DNA from: Hydrogenophilus sp.
Lineage (GTDB): Bacteria; Pseudomonadota; Gammaproteobacteria; Burkholderiales; Thiobacillaceae
Reading direction: 5' to 3'
Length of the DNA stretch: 64,000 nt
NCBI GenBank assembly: GCA_020725265.1
Contig: DYFK01000010.1
Coordinates: 62,001 to 126,000 of the forward strand
Shown here: positions 54,548 through 64,000 of the stretch, one piece after another
Position numbering within the stretch: the stretch's first letter is position 1
Layout: each line of letters begins with the position of its first letter
Translations under genes and position numbers: made by a program
Notes under the pieces: model-generated
What the model saw: only the letters and a program-made list of their open reading frames with translations
The model's database searches: none
Told to the model about the DNA's origin: nothing

Positions 54548-56179
54548 ATGAACAGCCTCAACCGTTTGCGCGTCGGTCCGAGACTTCTGCTCGGTTTCGG
54601 CGTCGTCATCGCCTTCCTGCTGGTCATCGTGGTCATCGGCGTCAGTCGCATGGCCGCGACCCAGGACAACCTCGACCGCATCGTCAACCAGAACTACGCC
54701 AAGATCACGCTGCTCAACAAGATGCGTGACTCCGTGCGCTATCGCGGCATCGCGCTGCGCGACGTCGTTCTGCAGGAAGACATCGCGTTCATGCGCACCG
54801 AATCCAAGCTCATGAACGAGGCGCGCAAGGCGTACCAGGATGCCGCCGAGGCCTTGAGCACGCTGATTACCAGTGCCGACGAAAAATCCTTGCTGGCCGA
54901 GATCGAGCAGGCCGAGAGCGTGGCGGCCGAAGGCATCGCCGAAGTCATGGATGCATCCCTGTCGGAAGACGCCGAGACCGCGCGCGAAAAGGTGCGGGAC
55001 GTCGTGCGCGGCCAGCAGCGGGCGCTGATCGGCAAGCTGGAGGCCATGCTGTCCAAGCTGGAGCAGGACAGCGCTGCCCTGGCCGAGGATGCGGCGATCG
55101 GTTCCCGCTCGGCGTTGATCCTGATGCTGATCCTGGGGTTTCTGGCCGTGGCCGCCGGTACCTTCATCGCCCTGGCGATCACGCGTGGACTGACCGGGCG
55201 CCTGAACGAGGCGGCCGCGGTCGCGCGGCGCATCACCGAGGGTGATCTGAGCGGACGGGTCGTGGTTTCCGGTAGCGACGAGCTGGCGGGGATGTTGCAG
55301 GCCCTGGACAAGATGAATGGCGCGCTTTCCGAGCTGATCGGTCAGGCAAGCGGTGCCGCGCATCAGGTGACGGCCTCGGCGGATACCCTGTCCGGCACCA
55401 TCGGCGAGGTTTCCAGCCTGGCCGACAGCCAGGCCGGACAGGTCGCCCAGGTCAGCGGCGCCATGCGGGAAATGGGGGTGTCCATCGCCGAAGTCGCCAA
55501 GGACGCGGCCGCGGTTGCCGAATCCGCCAACAAGGCACGCGACGTCGCCCGCCAGGGCAACGAGAAGATGCAGCTCAGCGTCGCCGCCACCGAGCGCATC
55601 GTCAACAGCGTGGCCCGATCCAGTCAGGCCATCGACGAATTGCGCGCTCAGATCGAGCAGATCACGCAGGTGACCCAGGTGATTCGCGACATCGCGGATC
55701 AGACCAACCTGTTGGCGTTGAACGCCGCCATCGAGGCCGCGCGCGCCGGCGAGCAGGGACGTGGTTTCGCCGTGGTCGCCGACGAAGTGCGCAAGCTTGC
55801 CGAGCGCACGGCCGCCAGCACCCTGTCGATCTACGAGACGGTCAACAGCGTCGGCGAGAAAACCGGTCAGGTCGTCAGCGCGATGTCGAAGGTCAGCGCC
55901 GATGTCGGCGAGAACGCCGAGATCAGCCGGGTCACCCGTCAGTTGCTGGAGGAAATCGTGTCGGCGGCCAGCGAGGTCGACCGTCTGATCCGGCATATCG
56001 CCGGCGCCACCACCGAGCAGACCAACGCCAGCCACGGCACGGCGGCGGCGATGGAAAAAATCAGCCAGATCAGCGAGAGCAACAGCGGTCGAATGCACGA
56101 CATCGCCACCGCCGCGGTTGGCCTGACCGCGACCGCCAACACCCTGCAAAGTCTGGTCGATCGTTTCAAGCTGCGCTGA
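54548..56179 (+). CDS. Methyl-accepting chemotaxis protein (4HB sensor, HAMP, MCP signal)
   Basis: Signalling hairpin [44 protein letters not shown]-terminal four-helix-bundle-like periplasmic domain. Confidence 0.96.
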   Translation: MNSLNRLRVGPRLLLGFGVVIAFLLVIVVIGVSRMAATQDNLDRIVNQNYAKITLLNKMRDSVRYRGIALRDVVLQEDIAFMRTESKLMNEARKAYQDAAEALSTLITSADEKSLLAEIEQAESVAAEGIAEVMDASLSEDAETAREKVRDVVRGQQRALIGKLEAMLSKLEQDSAALAEDAAIGSRSALILMLILGFLAVAAGTFIALAITRGLTGRLNEAAAVARRITEGDLSGRVVVSGSDELAGMLQALDKMNGALSELIGQASGAAHQVTASADTLSGTIGEVSSLADSQAGQVAQVSGAMREMGVSIAEVAKDAAAVAESANKARDVARQGNEKMQLSVAATERIVNSVARSSQAIDELRAQIEQITQVTQVIRDIADQTNLLALNAAIEAARAGEQGRGFAVVADEVRKLAERTAASTLSIYETVNSVGEKTGQVVSAMSKVSADVGENAEISRVTRQLLEEIVSAASEVDRLIRHIAGATTEQTNASHGTAAAMEKISQISESNSGRMHDIATAAVGLTATANTLQSLVDRFKLR

Positions 56180-56198
56180 GGCCGCAAAATTCCGCGAA

Positions 56199-56222
56199 AC
56201 GTTGCCCCGCTACGGGCAACGT
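56199..56222. terminator. Hairpin between convergent MCP and ABC-F genes
   Basis: Perfect 9-bp stem ACGTTGCCC / GGGCAACGT with 6-nt loop; no strong T tract. Confidence 0.55.
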
Positions 56223-56232
56223 CGGGAACACG

Positions 56233-58173
56233 TCAGGCGATGGCTTCCAGCGCGGCCTGCTGTTCCAGCCACTCGTTTTCCAGGGTTTCCAGCTCGCGGA
56301 CCAGATCGGCTTGCTCGAACAGGTGGCGCTTGAGCGCTTCCTTGTCGGCGTCGGCGTACAGGGCCGGATCGGCGAGCAGGCTTTCCAGCTCCGCCTTGCG
56401 CGCGTTGCCTCGTTCCATCAGCGTCTCCAGCCGGCGGATGCGCGCCTCGATCGGCTTTTTGAGCGTGCTCAGGCGTTGCCGGGCTTCCGCTTCCTGACGT
56501 TTCTGTTCCTTGCGCGGGCCGCTATCGCGCGGCGCTTCGCCGTCGGCGCCGGCAACCGGGGTCGGCGCCGACGCGCCGCTCGGGCGTGCCAGCTTGGTCT
56601 TGAACAGCCAGTCGCGATAATCGTCGAGGTCGCCGTCGAACGGGTTCAGGCCGCCATCGGCGATGATCATGAATTCGTCGGTGGTCGCGCGCAGCAGGTG
56701 GCGATCGTGCGAAACCAGGATCAGGGTGCCTTCGAACTGGGCCAGCGCCACGGTCAGCGCCTCGCGTGTTTCCAGATCGAGGTGGTTGGTCGGTTCGTCG
56801 AGCAGGAGCAGGTTGGGGCGCCGCCAGACGATCAGCGCCAGTGCCAGGCGGGCTTTTTCGCCGCCGGAAAATGGCGCGATCGCGCTGGTTACCATGTCGC
56901 CCGGGAAGTTGAAGCCACCGAGGAAGTTGCGCAATTCCTGTTCACGCGCGTCCGGGGCGATGGCGGCCAGATGCTGGAGCGGTGACCGTTCCGGACGCAG
57001 CATTTCCAGTTGGTGCTGGGCGAAATAGCCGATCTCCAGTCCCTTGCCGAATTCAGCCTGGCCGGACAGCGGCGCCAGTTCGCCGGCGATGGTCTTGATC
57101 AGGGTCGATTTGCCGGCGCCGTTGACGCCGAGCAGGCCGATGCGCTGGCCGGCCTGCAGGCACAGCTCGATGCCGGCCAGAACGGGTTTGCCGCCATCCG
57201 CGCCGGCATAGCCGGCGGTGACGCCTTCCAGTCGCAGCAACGGGTTCGGTGCCCGCTCCGGCTCGCGGAACTCGAACGAGAACGCCGCCGCCGCGTGAAT
57301 CGGCGCCAGTTCCTCCATTTTCGCCAGCATCTTCATCCGGCTTTGCGCCTGTTTGGCCTTGGTGGCCTTGGCCTTGAAACGGTCGATGAAGGATTGCAGG
57401 TGGGCGCGCTCGCGCGCTTGCTTCTCATAGGCGGCCTGTCCCAGGGCCAGATGGATGGCGCGTTGTTTTTCGAAGCTGGAGTAGTCGCCGGCGTAGCGTT
57501 TGAGTTTGCGTTGATCGAGGTGGGCGATGACGTTGACGATGCCGTCCAGGAAATCACGGTCGTGCGAGATCACGATGAGGGTGCCGGCATAGCGCTTCAG
57601 CCAGTCCTCCAGCCACAGGATGGCATCGAGATCCAGATGGTTGGTGGGCTCGTCGAGCAACAGCAGGTCGGATGGACACATCAACGCCTGGGCCAGGTTC
57701 AGGCGCATGCGCCAGCCGCCGGAGAAGCTCGCCACCGGCTCGTTCATCTGGTCGACGGAAAAGCCGAGGCCGGCGAGCAGGGTTTCGGCGCGCGCGCGCG
57801 CGGTGTAGGCGTCGGCATCGGCCAGGGCGGTATGCAGTTCGCCGGCGCGCAGACCGTCATGCGCGGCTTCGGCATCGGCCAGTTCGGATTCCAGACGACG
57901 CAGGGTGGTGTCGCCATCGATCGCGTAGTCGACGGCGGCGCGCGCCAGCGCCGGGGTTTCCTGGGCAACGTGGGCGATGCGCCAGGTCGCGGGGAAATCG
58001 ATGTCGCCGGCATCGGCGTGCAATTCGCCGCGCAGCAATGCGAACAGACTGGACTTGCCGGAGCCGTTGGCGCCGATCAGGCCGATTTTCTCGCCGGGAT
58101 TGAGGTTGAGGTCGGCGGCGTCCAGCAGAGGCTTGGTGCCGCGCATGAGGGAAAGTGCGCGCAGTCGGATCAT
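56233..58173 (-). CDS. ABC-F family ATP-binding protein (YheS-like)
   Basis: Two ABC modules (GANGSGKSSLF, GVNGAGKSTLI; SGGWRMRLNLAQAL, SGGEKARLALALI), LLLDEPTNHLDL twice, no TM. Confidence 0.95.
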   Translation of the reverse strand: MIRLRALSLMRGTKPLLDAADLNLNPGEKIGLIGANGSGKSSLFALLRGELHADAGDIDFPATWRIAHVAQETPALARAAVDYAIDGDTTLRRLESELADAEAAHDGLRAGELHTALADADAYTARARAETLLAGLGFSVDQMNEPVASFSGGWRMRLNLAQALMCPSDLLLLDEPTNHLDLDAILWLEDWLKRYAGTLIVISHDRDFLDGIVNVIAHLDQRKLKRYAGDYSSFEKQRAIHLALGQAAYEKQARERAHLQSFIDRFKAKATKAKQAQSRMKMLAKMEELAPIHAAAAFSFEFREPERAPNPLLRLEGVTAGYAGADGGKPVLAGIELCLQAGQRIGLLGVNGAGKSTLIKTIAGELAPLSGQAEFGKGLEIGYFAQHQLEMLRPERSPLQHLAAIAPDAREQELRNFLGGFNFPGDMVTSAIAPFSGGEKARLALALIVWRRPNLLLLDEPTNHLDLETREALTVALAQFEGTLILVSHDRHLLRATTDEFMIIADGGLNPFDGDLDDYRDWLFKTKLARPSGASAPTPVAGADGEAPRDSGPRKEQKRQEAEARQRLSTLKKPIEARIRRLETLMERGNARKAELESLLADPALYADADKEALKRHLFEQADLVRELETLENEWLEQQAALEAIA

Positions 58174-58266
58174 GGCGCGGGATTATCGCCGAAGCGGTGA
58201 CCGATCCGAACCGCTGGCTTCATCGGGATCGGGAATGCGTCGCTATATCGATAGTATTATCCGGAC

Positions 58267-58986
58267 ATGACCGAACAGCGGGCCAATGAACAAGTCGTCT
58301 ACGCGCGCATCCGCGCGGAGATGGCGACGCACCTCCAGACCCACGGCGCGCCGGACGAGATTCATGATTTCCTGACCCGTCATTGGGCGCGCCTGATGAC
58401 CGGCATCTACATGGCCAAGGGCAATCAGGACGCCGACTGGTTCGCCGGCTGGGACACCGTCAATGCCTTGTTGTGGAGCCTGGCGCCCAAGCAGGGACGC
58501 GATGACGCCGAACGTATGTTGCGCATGTTGCCCACCCTGCTCGAACGCCTGCACGAAGGCTGCGCCGCGCTGGCGATTCCGGATGGCGAGCGTGACGCGC
58601 TGTTCGAGCGGCTGGCCATGATGCACGCGGCGGTGGCGCGCGAGGGTCTGCGTTACCAGGCCGGGTTGATGCGGACCATGACCCATCTTTCCTCGGGCGA
58701 CGACGTGGCCGATCGGTCCGCCGATCTGGCCGAACTGACCCCGCCGCCGGCGGAGGTCGTGGATGCCGGCAAGATCAACGGCGGACTGCCCGCGCTCAAG
58801 CCGGGTGACCGGGTCCTCATCGCGCTGCATGGCCGCGATCGGCTGATGGTGCTGAACTGGATCAGCCCGGTCGGCGGCATGTATTTGTTCACCAACGAGC
58901 ACGGCCTGGATGCCTTGACCTTCACGCGCGCGCGTCTGACCGAGCGTTTCCGCACCGGCCAGGCGCGCCTGGCCGAACGTGCCTGA
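58267..58986 (+). CDS. DUF1631-like protein
   Basis: IHDFLTRHWARLMTGIYMAKGNQDADWFAGWDTVNALLWSLAPK; C-terminal LKPGDRVLIALHGRDRLMVLNWISPVGGMYLFTNEHGLDALTF. Confidence 0.75.
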   Translation: MTEQRANEQVVYARIRAEMATHLQTHGAPDEIHDFLTRHWARLMTGIYMAKGNQDADWFAGWDTVNALLWSLAPKQGRDDAERMLRMLPTLLERLHEGCAALAIPDGERDALFERLAMMHAAVAREGLRYQAGLMRTMTHLSSGDDVADRSADLAELTPPPAEVVDAGKINGGLPALKPGDRVLIALHGRDRLMVLNWISPVGGMYLFTNEHGLDALTFTRARLTERFRTGQARLAERA

Positions 58987-59096
58987 GCAAGCCCGGATCG
59001 TCGGTTGCGGGGCGTTCCCGGCGTCCCGGATAATGGCCCGCGAACCGGGCATGACTTGGCCGGCCCGGAAGCCCGCGACAGCCCAGGAGAGGCAAC

Positions 59097-59555
59097 ATGG
59101 AAAACCAGGACGCGCCCGATTTCGAACTGCCCGCCACCGGCGGCGGCAGCGTGCGTTTGAGCGACTACCGGGGACGCGGTGTCGTCCTCTATTTCTATCC
59201 CAAGGACAACACCCCGGGCTGCACCACCGAGGGACGTGATTTCGCCGCGCTGTACGCCGATTTCCAGGCGGCCGGTTGGGATGTCCTCGGCGTGTCGCGC
59301 GACAGCGTGCGCTCGCATGAAGGATTCAAGGCCAAGCAGGGCCTGCCGTTCACGCTGCTGGCCGATGTCGACGAGCGGGTTTGCGAGCAGTATGGCGTCA
59401 TGAAACTGAAAAACATGTATGGCAAACAGGTGCGGGGTATCGAACGCAGCACTTTCGCCATCCGGCCGGATGGCGTCGTCGCGCGGGTCTGGCGCGGCGT
59501 CAAGGTCCCCGGACATGCCGAGGCGGTGCTGGCGTTCGCGCGAACGGGCGCGTGA
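59097..59555 (+). CDS. bcp: Bcp-type peroxiredoxin (thioredoxin-dependent thiol peroxidase)
   Basis: YFYPKDNTPGCTTEGRDFAALY peroxidatic motif; GVSRDSVRSHEGFKAKQGLPFTLLAD. Confidence 0.93.
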   Translation: MENQDAPDFELPATGGGSVRLSDYRGRGVVLYFYPKDNTPGCTTEGRDFAALYADFQAAGWDVLGVSRDSVRSHEGFKAKQGLPFTLLADVDERVCEQYGVMKLKNMYGKQVRGIERSTFAIRPDGVVARVWRGVKVPGHAEAVLAFARTGA

Positions 59556-59606
59556 CACCATCCTCCCGAGATCAGCGTTCTTCAATCCGAAACGGAACCG
59601 AAACCG

Positions 59607-61010
59607 ATGGCGCGTAAAACCGGCAAGAAACAGACCAAGCTGTTCGTACTCGACACCAACGTCCTCCTTCACGACCCCACCTGCCTGTACCGCTTCCAGG
59701 AGCACGACATCTATCTGCCGATGGCGACCCTGGAGGAACTCGACCACAACAAGAAAGGCATGTCCGAGGTGGCGCGCAACGCCCGCCAGGTCACCCGTTT
59801 CCTGGACGAGATTGTCAGTGGCGCCGAACTCAACATCCACGAGGGCGCGCCGCTCGCCGAACACAGCCACAAGGCGGCGACCGGCCGGCTGTTCCTGCAA
59901 ACCCATCCGATTTCCGGCGACCTCACCGCCGTGCTGCCGTTCAGCAAGGTCGACAACCAGATCCTCGGCGTCGTCGCCCACCTGGCCAAGCAACAGCCGG
60001 AGCGGCAGGTGGTGCTGGTGTCCAAGGACATCAACATGCGCATCAAGGCGCGCGCGCTCGACATCGCCGCCGAGGATTACTTCAACGACAAGGTGCTGGA
60101 AGACACCGACCTGCTTTATTCCGGCGTCATGGAACTGCCGCCGGATTTCTGGGACAAGCATGCCAAGGGCATGGAGTCGTGGCAGAAGGATGGCCGTTCC
60201 TATTACCGCGTCACCGGGCCGGTGGCGGCCGCGCTTCTGGTCAACCAGTTCGTCTGGCAGGAATCGCCGACGCCGTTCCAGGCGCGCGTGATCGAGGTCG
60301 CCGGCAATACCGCGACGCTGGTCACGGTGAAGGACTACAGCCATCACAAGAATGGCGTCTGGGGCATCACCGCGCGCAACCGCGAGCAGAACTTCGCGCT
60401 CAACGCGCTGATGGATCCGGACATCGACTTCGTCTCCCTGCTCGGCCAGGCCGGCACCGGCAAGACCTTGCTGACGCTGGCCGCCGGCCTCACGCAGATC
60501 CTGGAGGCGAAGACCTACAGCGAGATCATCATGACCCGGGTCACCGTGCCGGTCGGCGAGGACATCGGTTTCCTGCCCGGCACCGAGGAAGAGAAGATGA
60601 CGCCGTGGATGGGCGCGCTGGAGGACAACCTCGACGTGCTCAACAAGACCGACGAGGAAGCCGGCGAATGGGGCCGCGCGGCGACTCAGGATCTGATCCG
60701 CAGCCGGATCAAGGTGAAGTCGCTCAACTTCATGCGCGGCCGCACCTTCATCAACAAGTTCCTGATCATCGACGAGGCGCAGAACCTCACCTCCAAGCAG
60801 ATGAAGACGCTGATCACGCGCGCCGGTCCCGGCACCAAGGTGGTCTGTCTGGGCAACATCGCGCAGATCGACACGCCTTACCTGACCGAGGGCAGTTCCG
60901 GCATCACTTACGTGGTCGACCGCTTCAAGGGGTGGGCGCACGGCGGCCACGTCACCCTGGCGCGCGGCGAGCGATCACGGCTGGCCGATTACGCGGCGGG
61001 TATCCTGTGA
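59607..61010 (+). CDS. PIN domain plus PhoH-like ATPase
   Basis: KLFVLDTNVLLHDPTCLYRF (PIN) and LLGQAGTGKTLLTLAAGL, FLIIDEAQNLTSKQMKTLITRAGPGTKVVCLGN (PhoH). Confidence 0.95.
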   Translation: MARKTGKKQTKLFVLDTNVLLHDPTCLYRFQEHDIYLPMATLEELDHNKKGMSEVARNARQVTRFLDEIVSGAELNIHEGAPLAEHSHKAATGRLFLQTHPISGDLTAVLPFSKVDNQILGVVAHLAKQQPERQVVLVSKDINMRIKARALDIAAEDYFNDKVLEDTDLLYSGVMELPPDFWDKHAKGMESWQKDGRSYYRVTGPVAAALLVNQFVWQESPTPFQARVIEVAGNTATLVTVKDYSHHKNGVWGITARNREQNFALNALMDPDIDFVSLLGQAGTGKTLLTLAAGLTQILEAKTYSEIIMTRVTVPVGEDIGFLPGTEEEKMTPWMGALEDNLDVLNKTDEEAGEWGRAATQDLIRSRIKVKSLNFMRGRTFINKFLIIDEAQNLTSKQMKTLITRAGPGTKVVCLGNIAQIDTPYLTEGSSGITYVVDRFKGWAHGGHVTLARGERSRLADYAAGIL

Positions 61011-61103
61011 CGCGAGCGATGCTTGAGCGATCCTCGTCGCGGCGCCGATAATCCGCGATATCCGGCGGATGCCGGTTCCCCACACTCCAACAAGGAAAAC
61101 GAA

Positions 61104-62036
61104 ATGCGCAAGATGCACCTGCTCGGAACGTCCTCCCTGGCCCTGGCGCTCGCACTGTCCCTGGCCGGTTGCGGCGAGAAGACGGAAACCGACCAGGCGG
61201 CGGATACCGCCAGCGTGGTCGCCAAGGTCGATGGCGCCGTGATCACCTCCACCCATCTCGAACAGGCGCTGGTCAAGCTTGGCGAGGCCTCTCCGGAACA
61301 GGCCGGACAGGCCGCGAAACAGGCTCTGCGTTCGCTGATCGACCAATACCTGCTGGCGAAAAAAGCGGTCGAGGACAAGCTGGATGCCGATCCCAAGGTC
61401 GTCGAAGCCATGGAAAACGCGCGTCGCCAGATTCTGGCGCAGGCCTACGTCCAGCGCCTGACCGCCGATGCGCCGGCGCCGACCGAGGCCGAAATCACCG
61501 ACTACCATGACAAGCACCCGGAACTGTTCAGCGAGCGGCGGATTTACCGGCTTCAGGAAATCAGCATCCAGGCCGCGCCGTCGAGCATGGACGCGATCCG
61601 CGAGCGTCTGAGGATGGCCAAGAATCTGGGCGATTTCCTCCAGTGGCTGGAGTCCGAGAAAATCCCGGCGCGCATGGGCCAGTCGGTGAAGGCGGCCGAG
61701 CAACTGCCGCAGGAGCTGGTGGCGCGCCTGCATCAACTCAAGGATGGCCAGGTGTTCACGTTCACCACCGGCAACATCTTCAACGTCGTTGTCATTTCCG
61801 ACTCTCAGACCCAGCCGGTCAACCTGGAGCAGGCCCGGCCGGCGATCGAGCGGTTCCTGATCAACGCGAAAAAACGGGAAATCGCCGAAACGCACCTGAA
61901 AGGACTGAAGGAAAAGGCCAAGATCGAATACCTTGGCGACTACGCCGACCTCGGCAAGGAAACGGCCGCCGACGAACAGGGTGGGGAGCCCGATCCAGCC
62001 AAGGCAACCAGCCCGGCGGCCGTCGAAACCAAATAA
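61104..62036 (+). CDS. EpsD-family peptidyl-prolyl cis-trans isomerase lipoprotein
   Basis: Lipobox LSLAGCGEK; SurA/EpsD-like organisation (VAKVDGAVITSTHLEQAL, LIDQYLLAKKAVE, PELFSERRIYRLQEI). Confidence 0.82.
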   Translation: MRKMHLLGTSSLALALALSLAGCGEKTETDQAADTASVVAKVDGAVITSTHLEQALVKLGEASPEQAGQAAKQALRSLIDQYLLAKKAVEDKLDADPKVVEAMENARRQILAQAYVQRLTADAPAPTEAEITDYHDKHPELFSERRIYRLQEISIQAAPSSMDAIRERLRMAKNLGDFLQWLESEKIPARMGQSVKAAEQLPQELVARLHQLKDGQVFTFTTGNIFNVVVISDSQTQPVNLEQARPAIERFLINAKKREIAETHLKGLKEKAKIEYLGDYADLGKETAADEQGGEPDPAKATSPAAVETK

Positions 62037-62054
62037 CACGCGCGGGAGGGAGGC

Positions 62055-63011
62055 ATGATCCACGATGCGTTCAACGGTGACGCGGATGGCATCTGCGCGT
62101 TGCATCAGTTGCGTCTGGCGGAACCGGTCGATTCGATCCTGATCACCGGTGTAAAGCGCGACATCGGCCTGTTGCGGAAAATCCAGGCGGAGGCCGGGGA
62201 TCAGGTCAACGCGCTCGACATCGCGGTCGAAAAGAACGTCGAAGCCCTGGTCGCGTTGCTGGAACGCGGCGTCCATGTGCGCTGGTTCGACCATCACAAC
62301 CCGGGCGAACTGCCCTCGCATCCGAACTTCGAGGCGATCATCGATACCTCGGCCGATGTCTGCACCAGTCTGCTGGTCGACCGCCATCTCGGTGGTGCCC
62401 ATCGCGCCTGGGCGGTGGCCGCCGCGTTCGGCGACAATCTGGCCGACGCCGCGCGCGCGGCGGCGCGCCCGCTCGGACTGGACGACGCCCGGCTAGATCA
62501 GTTGCGTGAACTGGGCGAATGCCTCAATTACAACGGTTATGGCGACAGCCTGGACGACCTGCATTTTCACCCGGCCGAGCTGTATCGCGGGCTTCACGAC
62601 TACATCGATCCGTTCGATTTCCTGCGCGAATCACCGGAGTTCCGGCGGCTCGCCCAGGGTTACGCCGAGGACATGGCGCTCGCCCAGGCCTGCCGGCCGA
62701 TCGAGGAACGGCCCTCGGGCGCGGTTTACGCGCTGCCGGACGCGGCCTGGGCGCGACGCGTCTCCGGCGTGTTCGCCAATGCGCTCGCGACCGCGCATCC
62801 GCGGCGCGCGCATGCACTGCTGACCCGCTCCCCGCGTGGGCATTTCGTGGTCAGCGTGCGCGCTCCACTGGTCAACAAGACCGGCGCCGACGAATTGTGC
62901 AAGCGCTTTCCCAGCGGTGGCGGCCGCAAGGCGGCGGCCGGCATCAATGCCCTGCCGGAAGCCGATATTCCTGCGTTCATCGCCGCCTTCCTCGAAACCT
63001 ACCCAGGCTGA
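62055..63011 (+). CDS. DHH-family phosphohydrolase
   Basis: IHDAFNGDADGICALHQL, VRWFDHHNPGE, C-terminal FPSGGGRKAAAGI (DHHA1-like). Confidence 0.85.
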   Translation: MIHDAFNGDADGICALHQLRLAEPVDSILITGVKRDIGLLRKIQAEAGDQVNALDIAVEKNVEALVALLERGVHVRWFDHHNPGELPSHPNFEAIIDTSADVCTSLLVDRHLGGAHRAWAVAAAFGDNLADAARAAARPLGLDDARLDQLRELGECLNYNGYGDSLDDLHFHPAELYRGLHDYIDPFDFLRESPEFRRLAQGYAEDMALAQACRPIEERPSGAVYALPDAAWARRVSGVFANALATAHPRRAHALLTRSPRGHFVVSVRAPLVNKTGADELCKRFPSGGGRKAAAGINALPEADIPAFIAAFLETYPG

Positions 63012-63017
63012 ACATCC

Positions 63018-64000
63018 ATGGAAACCCTGATCTCCCCGTATGGTGGCCGGCTCAATGAACTGATGGTCGGCGCCGAGCGCGCCGCCGACCTGCGCCGGGA
63101 GGCGCTGGAACTGGCGTCGATCGATCTCGACTGGAGCCAGATGTGCTGGCTGGAGCTGTTGCTCGGCGGCGCGCTGTCGCCACTGGCTGGGTACATGGGC
63201 AAGGCCGAGCTGGACAGCGTTCTTTCGGGCATGGCGCTGCCGGATGGTCTGGTCTGGCCACAGCCGGTCATGCTCGCGGTCGGGGAAAAAATCGCGCGTG
63301 GTCTTCAACCCGGCCAATCGGTGGCGTTGCGTGACGGTGAGGGCTACATGCCCGCGATCCTGCATGTCACCGAAATCTGGGCGGCCGATCCCGATCACGA
63401 GATGCGCGTGGCCGAGGCCGCCGGCGTCGCGTTGTCGCAGCCCCTGGCGCGGATCGGGCAGTATTACGTGGCGGGCCGGGTCGAGGGGATCGCGCCGCCG
63501 CCCCGTTACGATTTTCCGATGTTGCGCCTGACGCCTCGCCAGGTCCGGGAGCAGTTCGCGTTGCGCGGCTGGCGGCGGGTACTGGCCTATCAGCCGGCGC
63601 AGCCCATGCACCGGCCGCAGTTCGAGTTCGTGCTGCGCGCGGCGGTGGAACACGAGGCCAATCTGCTGGTGCACGCGGTCGCCGGCTCCGATCCGGTCAT
63701 GGACGCCGGCCATTTCACCCTGGTTCGCGCCTGCCAGGCCCTGATGCCGCGGTTCCCGGCGGCCACCAGCCTGTTCGCGCTGACGCCGATGGCGCCGTTG
63801 TCGTCCGGACCGCGCGAAGCCCTGCTGCGCGCGGTGATTGCCCGCAACCACGGCTGCTCGCATCTGGTGGTCGGCGGTGAAATGGCCGTCAACGGTCGGT
63901 TGCATGGCGAACACCGGCGTGGCGAGGATCTCACCTACCTTGGCCAGGAGGGTAGTTTCGCCCAGGCCTTGCGGGCGCTGGGCGTCAAGCTGGTGGCGTT
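63018..64000 (+). CDS. ATP sulfurylase (sulfate adenylyltransferase) homolog with divergent active-site motifs, truncated by window end
   Basis: METLISPYGGRLNELMVGAERAADLRREALEL...LELLLGGALSPLAGYMGKAEL; AYQPAQPMHRPQFEFVLRAA and GPREALLRAVIARNHGCSHLVVGGEMA align with canonical Sat motifs but differ at key positions. Confidence 0.8.
   Translation, partial: METLISPYGGRLNELMVGAERAADLRREALELASIDLDWSQMCWLELLLGGALSPLAGYMGKAELDSVLSGMALPDGLVWPQPVMLAVGEKIARGLQPGQSVALRDGEGYMPAILHVTEIWAADPDHEMRVAEAAGVALSQPLARIGQYYVAGRVEGIAPPPRYDFPMLRLTPRQVREQFALRGWRRVLAYQPAQPMHRPQFEFVLRAAVEHEANLLVHAVAGSDPVMDAGHFTLVRACQALMPRFPAATSLFALTPMAPLSSGPREALLRAVIARNHGCSHLVVGGEMAVNGRLHGEHRRGEDLTYLGQEGSFAQALRALGVKLVA

Noticed and set aside
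52414-54687. 757-codon minus-strand ORF, and the similar 54401-56149 and 58653-60950 minus ORFs
   Set aside because: Antisense to the methionine lyase, Cache-like, MCP, Bcp and PhoH genes respectively; codon-bias artefacts of high GC3.

Overview
GC-rich bacterial chromosomal window (proteobacterial-like gene content), densely coding. I see no tRNA/rRNA, CRISPR array, prophage or transposase. Main blocks: (1) 4.6-14.8 kb, an Mrp/Mbh-type antiporter membrane-arm locus in the archaeal Mbh gene order (E-F-G-DUF4040-MbhE/F-like-C-D) followed by three more NuoL/M/N-like subunits, with no hydrogenase or quinone module. Two of those subunits are tandem paralogs that replace the conserved TM5 glutamate with alanine. 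A C-terminally anchored exported protein gene, with its own hairpin, interrupts the locus. (2) 18-27 kb, an ion-transport island: htpX, BacNav-like voltage-gated channel, Na/Pi symporter, type II P-type ATPase, K+/H+ antiporter, Usp. (3) 27-36 kb, a sugar/glycosylation locus with two tandem zinc-type C-methyltransferases, a phosphodiesterase-TPR protein and a second C-terminally anchored exported protein sharing an EPRPVPV motif. (4) 36.7-42.5 kb, a canonical group 2 mrp operon (A/B fusion, C, D, E, F, G). (5) pgi/corA/glgB/glgC, methionine gamma-lyase, and a stand-alone Cache-like protein plus MCP behind a near-consensus sigma-28 promoter. (6) ABC-F, Bcp, PhoH, EpsD-type PPIase, DHH phosphohydrolase and an ATP-sulfurylase homolog with degenerate catalytic motifs. 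Three c-di-GMP enzymes are scattered through the window. All calls come from reading the translated sequences; no database search was run.
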